Source of the DNA: Acorus gramineus
Lineage: Eukaryota; Streptophyta; Magnoliopsida; Acorales; Acoraceae
Direction of reading: 5' to 3'
NCBI GenBank assembly: GCA_030737835.1
Contig: CM060855.1
Location: forward strand, 3,094,478-3,158,477
Length of the DNA: 64,000 bases
Made by a program: the position numbers and the translations under genes. The notes under the pieces are model-generated. The model had not been told where the DNA came from. It saw only the letters and a program-made list of their open reading frames with translations, and searched no databases. Positions 45,060-55,188 of this stretch are shown in pieces (the stretch's first letter is position 1; each line of letters opens with the position of its first letter).

Positions 45060-45635
45060 ATGTCGAGCTACAACCACCACCACCACCACCACCAAACAGT
45101 CCCGAAGGAGACAGCAATCCAAGCCCTGAACACCATAATCCAGCTCCACTTCGAAAAGACCCTGGAAAAGAAACGGTCAGTGGACCTTCAAAAGAAGCAG
45201 CTATGGCGTCTCTTCCAATCCCACTTCACCCTCCTCTCCCTCCTCCTCGCCCTCCAGACCCTCTCCCCCAAATCCCGCCTCCAGTGCCGCCACGCCTGGA
45301 TCCCCCTCTCCCTCCTCTCCCTCTCTCACCTCCTCTTCTACGTCGCCGTCGCTCAGACCCTCCGATGCATCAATGGCTTCAAGTACCAACGGAGGTGTCA
45401 CAAGCTCACGCTTGGGTTGGCCACGGAGAGGTTGAAGCGGTTGAAGATGGTGGTTGGGGAGCTGGGGGAGGAGGGAGGGGGAGGGGGGTTGGTGGAGGAG
45501 CTCGAGATTTGTTACCAGGAGCCGCCGGAGAGTTATTTGGGGAAGTTTAAGAGGAGTTGGGGGTTGTATTTTGGGTTCTTGATTCTCACTTTTGGGTTCA
45601 TGGTCTCTGCTACTGTTGTTCTTCTCTGTTTCTGA
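45060..45635 (+). CDS. Plant membrane protein, 191 aa, single exon, unknown function
   Basis: Starts MSSYN then six His and VPKETAIQALNTIIQLHFEK, an N-terminal cytosol-facing segment I recognise as characteristic of a conserved but uncharacterised plant transmembrane protein family. Probable membrane segments lie at about 51-68 (FTLLSLLLALQTL), 79-99 (IPLSLLSLSHLLFYVAVAQT) and 168-191 (YFGFLILTFGFMVSATVVLL). A basic stretch, CINGFKYQRRCHKLTLGLAT, follows the second, and YQEPPESYLGKFKRSWGL precedes the third. A Gly-rich loop at 130-143 is variable-looking. GC content is higher than the flanks, as expected for a real coding exon. Start chosen as the first ATG after the CT-rich leader. The role is not known. 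Confidence 0.87.
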   Translation: MSSYNHHHHHHQTVPKETAIQALNTIIQLHFEKTLEKKRSVDLQKKQLWRLFQSHFTLLSLLLALQTLSPKSRLQCRHAWIPLSLLSLSHLLFYVAVAQTLRCINGFKYQRRCHKLTLGLATERLKRLKMVVGELGEEGGGGGLVEELEICYQEPPESYLGKFKRSWGLYFGFLILTFGFMVSATVVLLCF

Positions 45636-46831
45636 TTATCAGTCGATCTTGTAATTTTTATTTTTTTTTGTTCTTTTTGGAAATCAATGGAAAATTTCAG
45701 AATTATTTTTAGATCTTTGAATTTTTATTGTGTATTGTTTCTGGGTTTGTACATCATTTTGTTTCTGGTAACATTTTTTATTTTTATCACAGCTTTGTTT
45801 ATATTGTTAAATTGGCTGTTTGTATTATTAATATGTGTACATACATTATTAATATCTTTGTGTATATTATTAAATTATTTATGTATTTTGTTGATGTAAT
45901 TTTATTATCACTGTTATTACCCTTGATTATAATATCTTTCTCTGTAAATTTGACATGCGATTGTTTGTTTGTGAGAGAGGAGAGAGGTAAAATAAAAAAA
46001 AGTGAAGACGGGTAAAACCGAACGAAGTGGATAAAAAATAACTTTTAGCCCGTTTGAAACAGGGATAGATTTTATTTTTAGATATATATTTTATATAAAT
46101 ATAAATGAATATAAATAAGGATAAGATGATTTTATTGTATTTTGAATTATTCTTGTTGATAAATGTAAAAATAAATATTTTATTATTTAAATAAAATGTG
46201 AATAAAATATGCATAAGAATTTATAAAAGGTGAAAAAATAATGATAGTTGATTTAATAGGTGATTCATAAAAGATGATAATTGATTTAACAGTAGACTCA
46301 CGTATTTTTTGAATGAAACAATTTAAGATAATTTTAATTTTAAAGATTAATTAAAATCTATATACATTCATTTTTTATTCAAGATTAATTATCTGAGGAT
46401 TTATTCTCAAAAAAAAAAAAAAAAAAATCCGAGGCTTATGGAATGGAAAGACTGAGAAATAATATTGTTTTTTCTTTTCTATTTATATTTTGGGTTTGGT
46501 TGGCACGGTTTACGAGGAGGGTTGTTGTTTATTATTATTATTATTGTTGTTGTTATGTGTATTTATGAGCGTGAACGAACAGTAAATTATTGGAGGTCTG
46601 GGGAAGGTGGAGACGACTGACAAAAGTCAGTGTGTGTGTGTGTCGTTATCGAGGAGTTATTTTAAAGTGAGATGAAATGAATTTTGGGGTCCGAGTTTGG
46701 GCGGGGGTTGGGTCGGTTGTACCGATTCAAATTCAAAGTTTCCATCTACGTCAACTACTCTAATTTATGGTCCATCAATTGAACGTTGGAACAGTGATCA
46801 AATCTTATCTGAATCCGAATTTAAAAAGAAA
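45636..46831. other. Intergenic, 3' of the membrane protein gene
   Basis: T-rich presumed 3' UTR to about 45900, then AT-rich DNA. A short (TTA)n(TTG)n microsatellite lies near 46529-46555. No further gene seen. Confidence 0.55.
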
Positions 46832-47279
46832 GGAAAAATCCATATAACCTCATCTAATCTCTCTGGTATTCATATAATCCCCTGTAAACACACTATAAAT
46901 GCAAATAACTCCCCGCAGTTAAAAATTCTTTAATAAAATTGGAATTGTCTAAACCATGGTTAACAAATGTGTATTCTTTTAACCCTAAAAAAATAGTCAA
47001 TACTTAAAAAAAACCCTCGTGTTTTTAATTTTACACTCTTTTAGAGTTTTTTTTTTTAAAGTATTGACTGCTTTCAGATGGTTAAAAGAATATATATTTG
47101 TTAACCATGGTTTAGATAACACAATATGTCCAAAATATTTTAATTCTGTTAGAAAAAATTTAACCGCAGGGGATTACTTGCATTTATGATGTGTTTACAG
47201 GGGGTTATATGAATATATTGATATTACAGGGGTTATATGGATATCAGAAAGATTACAGAGGGTTATATGGATTTTTTCC
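46832..47279. mobile_element. Foldback element, GGAAAAATCC family
   Basis: Ends GGAAAAATCCATATAACC and (inverted) GGAAAAAATCCATATAACCC. Arms pair inward through ACACACTATAAATGCAA-type and GTTAACCATGGTTTA-type sequences to a short centre near 47020. About 450 bp. Ends and arm motifs match the foldbacks at 41147, 42935 and 59481. Confidence 0.75.
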
Positions 47280-49395
47280 TTAAAAAAAATAAAAAATATT
47301 CGAAGATCGGGTGACTATTTACGCCTTTCTTCTCTCTTGCAAATAAGTCACTCATATTTTGGACAAAGAATGTATAAGTCTCTCATATTTAAACTCTAAA
47401 TCCAATTTTTTTTCATGCCCCTTGTTATACCTCTCACAAGTCACAAAACAGACGACCTAGCCTTCTTCATCTCCCTGCACCCGGAGGTTTCCCTCGTGGC
47501 CGGTCTTGAAAGCCGAGGCCCACGTTAGACGCCGTGGGTTCATCTACTCATTTGATACCGGGTCAGCTATTTTATTAGACAACTTAAGCAATTGTCTGAG
47601 ACCCCTAGATGCATAAAGACCCTTACATTTTTTTATTTATAAGTAGGTCCAGATGTTGATTAATGATAATTTAATATTTTGTAAAAAAAATATTTATTTT
47701 TAAAAAATTAATAGCCATTTTGATATGGTTAAAAAATAACCAATAAAAAATTGATAATATTTTATGATATCTAAAAAATAGCAAAAAAAAATTTACATGA
47801 CCAATAGAATTTAAAAATTATTTTGAATCCGCAAAAAAATGGGATATAAAACGGAAAAACTTTAAAAAGTGTATTTTTCACACTATTTTCTATTCTTCTT
47901 TATTTTTTTTTAAAAAAACCTTCTCACTTTATTTATTATATAAAAAATCTCTCTGGGCTTAATTAGGAATTTTACATACCAAAAAATTACCAGAATGATA
48001 TTTAAGTAAAAGATTAAAAATTTAAAATTAAAATAAATATTATTCAATTGCTTTAGGCCTAATAACATATCCAGTCAGCCCTGTATTTGCATCCCGGTTG
48101 ACCTCCATTTCACATTTAGGGTATGCATGTTTGCATGTGGAGGAAATGCATCCCCCCTCCATTTCACTGCTCTTTTTTTTTTAAAAGACAAAGTTACCAT
48201 TTCCCAATGTATACAATATTTAATTATTCCATTTGTATCCTTCACCATAAAATGAATTTTTTTCTTAATTTAAGTTATGTTTAAATCTACTATTTATTTA
48301 TTTATAAATATTATATCATTATAAATCTAATATTGATTAAGTTATTATGCATTAATTTTAATTAAGTATTTCATGTTAATTAATTTTATATGTATTACTT
48401 GACATTATAGTAAATCATGCAATTAAAAAATAAAAATCATTTGACACTTGGATTCTTTTAATTCATAAAAATAATGATACGTGATTTCACATTTGAAAGA
48501 AAATACTAATATATTCCACCTATTTTGACATATTTGAACACATCTATTACTCGTAAATAAACAAAAAAAAATTGTGCAATCTGGTTAATATCAAACCACA
48601 TAACCTAAGAATTAAACTTCACACTAAGAATTGAACAATACAACCGATTGTTGGGTACAAATGTCACTCTTCTATTGAATCTAGTCAAGTCTGGATTTGA
48701 TCAGTACCATTATCAATATATAATAAGAGAGTGACATATACACCTAACACTTGATTGTACGGTTCGATTTATAGGTTGTGATTCGATACTGACTGGACTG
48801 ACCAAAGCCAGTTTTGACTTGATCCAGACTCCATACTCTTATTTCACTCATTCACATAGGTAAAGTGTGTGATTTGGGATGACCTATTCTTGGGTTGGGT
48901 TCAGTTTTATTATCGAAAATTTGAAATCCTGGTACTGTAAGTAACTCTACTTTGATTCTCGATAGAAATTAGAAAACAGAAAGGACAAAAAGGCCGAGAG
49001 ATCCATGTGGCCACTTAGTGTGCTATAATTTTGTATATGGATAATATTTTTTAATTTTTAAGATCCGTTTGAATTTGTATTTGAACATATTCTACAGTTT
49101 TTAAGCGCATATTCAAACGGGGCAATAACTTGACACGTTTTTCACGCTTCATTCATTAAAAATACCACGTTTTTCACGCTTCATTCACTAAAAATGCCGC
49201 GTTTCAAACTCTCATAAACTTCTTAAAAGCGGATCACTTTTTGAGAAGCCGCTTTTAAGAAGTGAACATTTGAGACTTTGGTCCGCGCAAATCCTTAATC
49301 TCATTTCTCACCCAAAATGAGTACCATATACCTACTAATAAGCAAAAAATAAATTTGAAAAAATGAGGCTAACATCGCCTCTATATATATATATA
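47280..49395. other. Intergenic, no gene seen
   Basis: AT-rich. A mildly GC-richer patch at 47450-47560 and a short direct repeat of CACGTTTTTCACGCTTCATTC near 49133 and 49167 are the only features noted. Confidence 0.5.
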
Positions 49396-49399
49396 TATT

Positions 49400-49500
49400 T
49401 TATATCGGAGAAATTCCCCGTAACTGACCTTACGGTCAAACTAGGAAAGCTACATTCACCTGTTTGTTCTGGTCCCACATAAAATTCTTTTGAATGACTA
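49400..49500 (-). mobile_element. SINE 3' fragment
   Basis: Matches the 3' half of the split SINE at 51776-51875 (shared TATATCGGAG, CTGACCTTACGGT-like and AAAATTCTTTTGAAT stretches). The Pol III box part is missing here. Confidence 0.6.
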
Positions 49501-49564
49501 TATTTGATCATATTTTTAGGATAGCATACACAAACAAAACTCACACGAGGTTAACTTTTTAATT

Positions 49565-49690
49565 AGAGCCATGAATTTGCTTCCCATAAATCTCGAGTTT
49601 GAACTTGATGCAGAGATTTTGTGGATGATCATTTGCCTCTGGGATTCTTCAAATTAATATCAGTGTTCCTCGTCACAAAAAAAAAAAAGT
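49565..49690 (+). mobile_element. Possible tRNA-derived SINE
   Basis: GAGCCATGAATTTGC, then a degenerate B-box-like CTCGAGTTTGAACTTGATG, and an A12 tail at 49677-49688. Limits and family uncertain. Confidence 0.4.
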
Positions 49691-51758
49691 ATAAACTTCA
49701 AACTAATACACATCAAAACATACCAATACAATAGAAGAAGAAACATAAAGCTAGTGATATTTCAAAGTTATTAATCAGATTCAGAATCACACCACATATC
49801 AGACTATCAGTTCATATTGACAAGTTAATTGGAAGTAGTTTTTCAAGGATGTGAAAAGACAGGTCTAGCTTCTGCGATTTTTCGGGGAATTCAAACCCCA
49901 TAAACCGCCATGCCCTACAAATGGTGGCATCAAAATCATGAACTTGAGTTCACAAGCAAATAACAGATTATACATATCATAAGAGACTGAGTTCAGAATC
50001 ACCAAACCTCAGATTGTTGTAACTAATGAATTCTTGATACACAGTGAGAACACCTGCAGCCCTTGCAGACTGCATGTTTTTCCTTCCATTTTCACAAATG
50101 AAGAAGTCTGACCCGGATCTTCATGTGAGCTTAACCAGTCACTCTGACGAAAAGCCATCTTTAAAATCTTATTAGCAGTGCATGATATAACATGAACTAG
50201 ATAATTGAATATCACCAAATCTCTTCCTTGTCATGTCAAGTGGGGGATAAAAGAAAAGTGTGCAATGATACATTCTACTCACTTTACTAACCATATGAAA
50301 CCACCTAATATAATATATACTCCACTATATCAGTATAATCATGAAAAATGTAAAAGAACAAATGCATTCAATTCACATGAGTATGTACTTTATTAGTTTA
50401 AGTGTATACTTCAAAAAAGAAAATCAAACATGTGCGAACTACAAACTGCAAAAAGGACAGCGTTAACATTTTCCAAAGAAAACGCTGCATCAGTCTAGGT
50501 TTCAGGAAACCAGTATAATAACATTAATGAAATGATACTCGTTTGTTGTAGTTCTATAGGTACTTTTCTTTGGAATTTTGTGAAGAAATTTTTTTTTTCT
50601 TTTCTGAAGCTAAATTATTGCTCAATGAAGTTTGTTTTTCCCTTGTCTGAAATAAAAAAAATAAACAATACCGAACAAAGCATGATTTATTCCAAAAAAA
50701 AATTCTCAGTAGAAGCATTCATCTTCTTTTTATATAAAAAAAGAGCAGTTATGCCTATTAGATTTTGTTCCAATGCTCACCATCTAAATTTAGAAGTAAA
50801 TACACACAGTTAAAGAGAAAGTGTTTGGCCAAGAGAGCTACAGGTAAAACTTAAGATGACAATGGATATGTAAAGGTCAGGCTAGAAACAAAGCATAAAT
50901 ACAATTTAAAAAAAAAATGTTGAAAGAATACAATTATCATGGTTGATATGCAAATGGATATGCTTAGACTATGAACAGATATAACAAGAGATTTTCCTCC
51001 ACTATCCATTCCAAGGCACCCTTAAATGTTAACTTTTGACATTGCTTTTAATATTAACTTTTTGGAAGGTAAACCACGAAAGACTATTATAAAACAACTA
51101 TGAGAAGACCGATTCAATAAAAATGAGAACACATGACACCAGTATAATCATAAAGACTATACGAGTGAGTAGATAATACAACACAATAAAGTGTGCCTAC
51201 CTCTTCACCCACCAAAAATATGGCAATCAAAGAAGGAATTACGTCTTTCCAGTTGCTGCTACAACATGTAACAATTTCAGCAAAGAACAGCTTAAAATAT
51301 ATCATGAATAATTCTTGACTGCGAAATGTTTCACCAGCTCAAAAAGATGCAAGTATTTGAGGCATCACCAACACACCAGGTGGATGAATATGAATATATA
51401 AAGACAGCCTTCCAAAGAAATTTAGAATCATAGCAATTTAATAGACTCGACTAGCAGAACATAAAAGGTCTTCATATCCTAAATCTTATTAATCATGTCA
51501 CCAAGATTGACTATTATGATCATGTCATCATGACTTACTAGGTAGAATGTATCACTTAACAAACTTAACCCAGAGATTCATCATTTTTCATTCAAGACAT
51601 CCTTCACTGCAGTATAGTATCATCCATTTCAATAGGGTTGAGAATCAGGGAATACCATTCAGCTCTCATCACCATGTTATAAAACTCCAGAATCTGACAA
51701 ATGTTTTCAGAAACTTGAAATTTAGTTTAAGATTTGACTAGAAAAGATAAATTGATCA
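49691..51758 (-). other. Mostly noncoding; possible minus-strand exons
   Basis: Two stretches look exon-like on the minus strand. 50054-50158 encodes MAFRQSDWLSSHEDPGQTSS and ends CTGCAG|GTG; one ending at 51201 (GAAGAG|GTAGGC) encodes SNWKDVIPSLIAIFLVGEE. Neither has a recognisable domain and no consistent gene could be built. They might be 3' noncoding exons of the trihelix gene or a decayed gene. Confidence 0.3.
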
Positions 51759-52622
51759 TTTTTTTTTTTTTTTTTATATCGGAGGGACCTCCTTTGGCTG
51801 ACTTTACGGTTAAGTTAGGAAGGCTACCTCCACCTATTTGACTCAGTCCCACAGAAAATTCTTTTGAATAATCACCAGCAAACAGGTGGGTAAGTCAGCG
51901 CAAAGACTCGAACCAAGACCTACCCTTAGCATAAGTAAGAGCATCTCTAATCCTATACCCAAACTTTTACCCAAATTTAAATTTGAGTAAAAGTCATCAA
52001 AAACCCTCTCCAACCATTTACCCATACCCATACCAAATCAAGTTTTTACTAAAATCTTTATTCAAATCAAATTGGACTCAAATCTTTACCCAAATTTTCA
52101 ACATTTCTTTTTTCCCTTATCTCCACATTTTCTTTCAATGTGACTTTTTTCTTTCTTTCAACTCCACCTTTAGTTGAATTATATTAAATGTCTTCTCACA
52201 CCCCCCCCCCCCCCCAAATTTTCACTATCTCTTGAAACCCCAAAAAAAAAAGGGGGGTTTTATTCTTAAATCTTCATCTTTTTTTTTGAACTTCTTATTT
52301 TTACTCCAATAAAAAAATATTATTTTTACTTTTTTTTTTTTTCAAAAAATTGGATGATTATAATTTTTAAATTTGAATATCTTGAAGGGAAAAAAAAAAT
52401 TGAATAGTAAAATTGTTTGGGAAAAGGACTTTGAAAATGTTTATAGAAAATAACTAGAAAAAAATGTGAATTTTTTTTAAAATTTGAATAAGACACAAAA
52501 TGACGGTTGGAGACACATCATATCAAATTAAGCTTTTACTCAAATTTTAATTGAAATTTAGATATAGGATTGAGTAAGGGCAAGAGATGACCTAAGCTCT
52601 TAACCATTGTGCTATGGCCACT
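51759..52622 (-). mobile_element. tRNA-derived SINE split by a MITE
   Basis: Minus-strand order: A-box-like CATAGCACAATGGTTAAG near 52615-52596, the MITE, then B box GGTCTTGGTTCGAGTCTTT at 51922-51904, a body including GACTTTACGGTTAAGTTAGG (plus-strand reading), and an A-rich tail (T run on plus, 51760-51775). The SINE parts total about 230 bp. Confidence 0.75.
51940..52572. mobile_element. MITE inserted in the SINE
   Basis: Left end GAGCATCTCTAATCCTATAC and right end (inward) CTCAATCCTATATC are inverted, followed by inverted AAATTTGAGTAAAAG. AGTAAG lies on both sides (51934-51939 and 52573-52578), allowing either a TAA or a six-base duplication. Contains a C19-like run near 52199. Probably PIF/Tourist-like; no coding capacity. 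Confidence 0.65.
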
Positions 52623-52799
52623 GAAGACACATTATCGGAAAACATGATAATAAATAGAGAACCATCAAGCATGGGGAAAAAACACCATATCAATATATAC
52701 CATTGTCTGGAGTTACTGATGATCACTTTTTAAGTTAATCACAAAAAGAGGCACATACATGCGAGCATTTAGATTGTATCACATGACCCTTGTATACTT

Positions 52800-52898
52800 A
52801 TCAGAGGTTTGGACCCAATACCATAGCTCAATTGACACTAAAATTTGCAATCATGAGGTCTTGGAATCAAGTCTACGGCCTACCAACCAAAAAAAATT
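52800..52898 (+). mobile_element. tRNA-derived SINE
   Basis: CCATAGCTCAATTGACAC (A box) and GAGGTCTTGGAATCAAGTCT (B box) are spaced as in Pol III promoters, followed by CTACGGCCTACCAACC and A8. Short, about 80-100 bp. Confidence 0.6.
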
Positions 52899-53641
52899 AC
52901 TTGATTAGTAACAATCCATTTTAGCCATAATAACATGCAAAAACATTAGTTATGAACCTTGCGGTGATAATGCATTTCATTGTCACGGATATCCATCAAT
53001 CTCCTGGTTTACACTAAAAACATGCCATTTACATGCATATTCATCATTGGAATGAGCAGCATATTACATCCAAATACTTCAACCCTACATGCAAAACTTC
53101 AAACAATGTTGATCCAGATTCATAATCAACAAGATGTATATCCTGAGAATTCACAGTCAATATCATACAACCACCACGAAATCAACCCCTAACCATCTAG
53201 TTGCAATTTTGATTCAGCATGGCAGAAATTCTCTTGATCAGTAAGACACTACAAGAAAACAACATTGCTAAGCAAACCTGATGCAGTGTCAGTGGACACA
53301 GTTCCAGACAATTAAACACATTAATAAACTATTCCATTTCTCCATATAATCTGGTATGCAAAAAAAAGGTTAATCATTAACGACACTTCAGAACTATTTT
53401 AGTTACCCATTCAGTTTCCATACATAAAAAGAAAAGAAAACACCATTCTGCCATCACACAACATTTCCACAATCCACACTAGAAAAATACATTAGAAAAA
53501 TAAATATCAGCAAAAAGGTCAAAACCCAACACAATTCCATGAACATAAAATTTTCATGCAATGATACCTATCCAAATGAGAAATGATCGCACGCTCAGCA
53601 ATAACCAAATCCGCTTCGGAGCACTGGAAATCACCACAAAC
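52899..53641. other. 3' flank of the trihelix gene
   Basis: Presumed 3' UTR and downstream sequence of the minus-strand gene ending at 53642. No other gene seen. Confidence 0.5.
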
Positions 53642-54826
53642 TCAGTTATCTGCTTCCATTTCCCTCTGCTTCAACTCGAATGCCATCCTCTCGTTCTCAA
53701 GCTTCATCTTCTCATTCTCCATCCTCATCTTATCAAGCTCCCTATCCTTCTTTCTACTAAACCTCTGCCACTTGAAACGCTGCCTCTCCAGCTCCACCAT
53801 CTGCACCTGAATCTGTATCTTCTGCTCCTCCAACTGCATCAGCCGGCTTTTTATCAACCCTTTCTGTGACCAACCCACCTTCAACCCTTCTCCATAAACC
53901 TGATTCATATCAACAGAGACCCCCTCCATCTGAAACCCACCATGCCCATCCCCAACATTCTGGCATTGCTTCACCCTCTTCGGAAAGCACCCAACATCCT
54001 CATTCATCTCGGTTTCCACATCCCCCTCCTCAGCCTCCCCCTCCCCCTCCTCAGCCCCATCATCCCTACTCCTAAGCGCCAACTGAAGCGAGCGCTGCAA
54101 CATCGGATCATCGGGTAAATGCAATCGATTCCCATTATGGTACGAGCACATCTCCTCATAAAACAGGTGTTTTGAACTCAATATCTTCCTCACATCATCC
54201 TTGGCCTTCTCCGACAAGCGGTCCATCGAATCCAACAACGTCGGGTTCTCCACAACCTTACAAGAGGTCCCCCTCCCGAGAATATCCGTAAGCCTCTTGT
54301 ACCTCTTATTGAGGTCGTTAAACTTGTCCTCACATTGTTGGGGGGACACGAAACAACCCCTCGTCGCCATCACCTTCGACACCGACTTCCACTTCCCCTT
54401 CTTCTGCATGACCGAGCACTTCCGCTTCCCGCCCCCCACATTGCCTCCTCCTCCGGTGTCCATGTCTTCGCCAATATACGAAACCGCGGTGATCAAGAGC
54501 TTCACCATGGAGTCATTCCACTTCATCCGCTGCCAAGGCGATCCCTTTCTCGGGTTGCCCGACTCGACGTGAGCGCCGTCTTCATCGTCGTCGCTCATGG
54601 AGGTCTTCGGCCTCTCCAACGGCTTGTAGTCGGAGAAAGGCATCGGATTGTGATCGCAATCGACGTTTCCCACTCCGACCGAAAGGGGGAACATTTCAGT
54701 GATCGAAGGGTGTTGTGGTTGTGGGTTTTGGTTGAGTTGATGTGGGTTCTGTTGTTGTTGGTGGTGATGGTGATGGTGGTAGTCCACCATGCCATAGTTG
54801 TTCCCAGGGATCAGATTCCCCTCCAT
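53642..54826 (-). CDS. Trihelix transcription factor, 394 aa, single exon
   Basis: The N-terminus has six His and Gln/Asn/Pro-rich sequence (residues 17-40), then an acidic SDDDEDG stretch. A trihelix (Myb/SANT-like, MADF-related) DNA-binding domain spans about 96-180: SPWQRMKWNDSMVKLLITAV with its first conserved Trp, GKWKSVSKVM with the second, then GCFVSPQQCEDKFNDLNKRY for the third helix. A central acidic EEGEGEAEEGD region follows at about 258-274. Residues about 325-392 form a long charged coiled coil (QLEEQKIQIQVQMVELERQR onward), likely for dimerisation. Nuclear, DNA-binding role inferred from the family. Start chosen at the first ATG with a clean downstream frame of the expected family length. 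Intronless coding regions are common in this group. Confidence 0.92.
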   Translation of the reverse strand: MEGNLIPGNNYGMVDYHHHHHHQQQQNPHQLNQNPQPQHPSITEMFPLSVGVGNVDCDHNPMPFSDYKPLERPKTSMSDDDEDGAHVESGNPRKGSPWQRMKWNDSMVKLLITAVSYIGEDMDTGGGGNVGGGKRKCSVMQKKGKWKSVSKVMATRGCFVSPQQCEDKFNDLNKRYKRLTDILGRGTSCKVVENPTLLDSMDRLSEKAKDDVRKILSSKHLFYEEMCSYHNGNRLHLPDDPMLQRSLQLALRSRDDGAEEGEGEAEEGDVETEMNEDVGCFPKRVKQCQNVGDGHGGFQMEGVSVDMNQVYGEGLKVGWSQKGLIKSRLMQLEEQKIQIQVQMVELERQRFKWQRFSRKKDRELDKMRMENEKMKLENERMAFELKQREMEADN

Positions 54827-55188
54827 TGAAGTTGGGGTTTCTCAAAATCAAGGTTTGAAAACCATAAATCAATACTGATTGAAGAGAAGATCTAAAACAT
54901 ACCGAACAGAGGGTTCTTCACGCGCTGAATCTCGAATTCGGTGTCTGTTGATTGAAATCCGAGCGTCACAGACGAAACCCAACTCTCAATTCGCAAGAGG
55001 ATCGCAAAATCGACTTATTTAGAAGGACATCTGTGATTTTTTGGGGTACCCAATCGAGAGGGGGATCGTGGGATTTGTGGGGGGGAGAGGCGGAGGCGAA
55101 GAAGACGAAGAACATGGGATGCGATGGGTTTTTATTTGTTTATAATAAGGAAAGTTGGGGGGCTTTTATATAAAAAATAAAATAAAAT
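54827..55188 (-). promoter_or_regulatory. 5' UTR and promoter of the trihelix gene
   Basis: GC-richer than the surroundings, with CT-rich sequence on the minus strand near 55085-55115. A CG|GTATGT donor-like site at 54902 might mark a leader intron, but the interval to the ATG is very short. No clear TATA box. Confidence 0.45.

Noticed and set aside
45201-45550. Alternative frames (115 codons plus, 66 codons minus) over the membrane protein gene
   Set aside because: Proline- or glutamate-rich shadows of a CT-rich coding sequence whose main frame has clear membrane segments and family features.
54335-54829. 164-codon plus-strand frame opposite the trihelix gene
   Set aside because: His/Val/Arg-biased antisense shadow of the poly-His/Gln coding region; the minus-strand frame has a clear trihelix domain and coiled coil.
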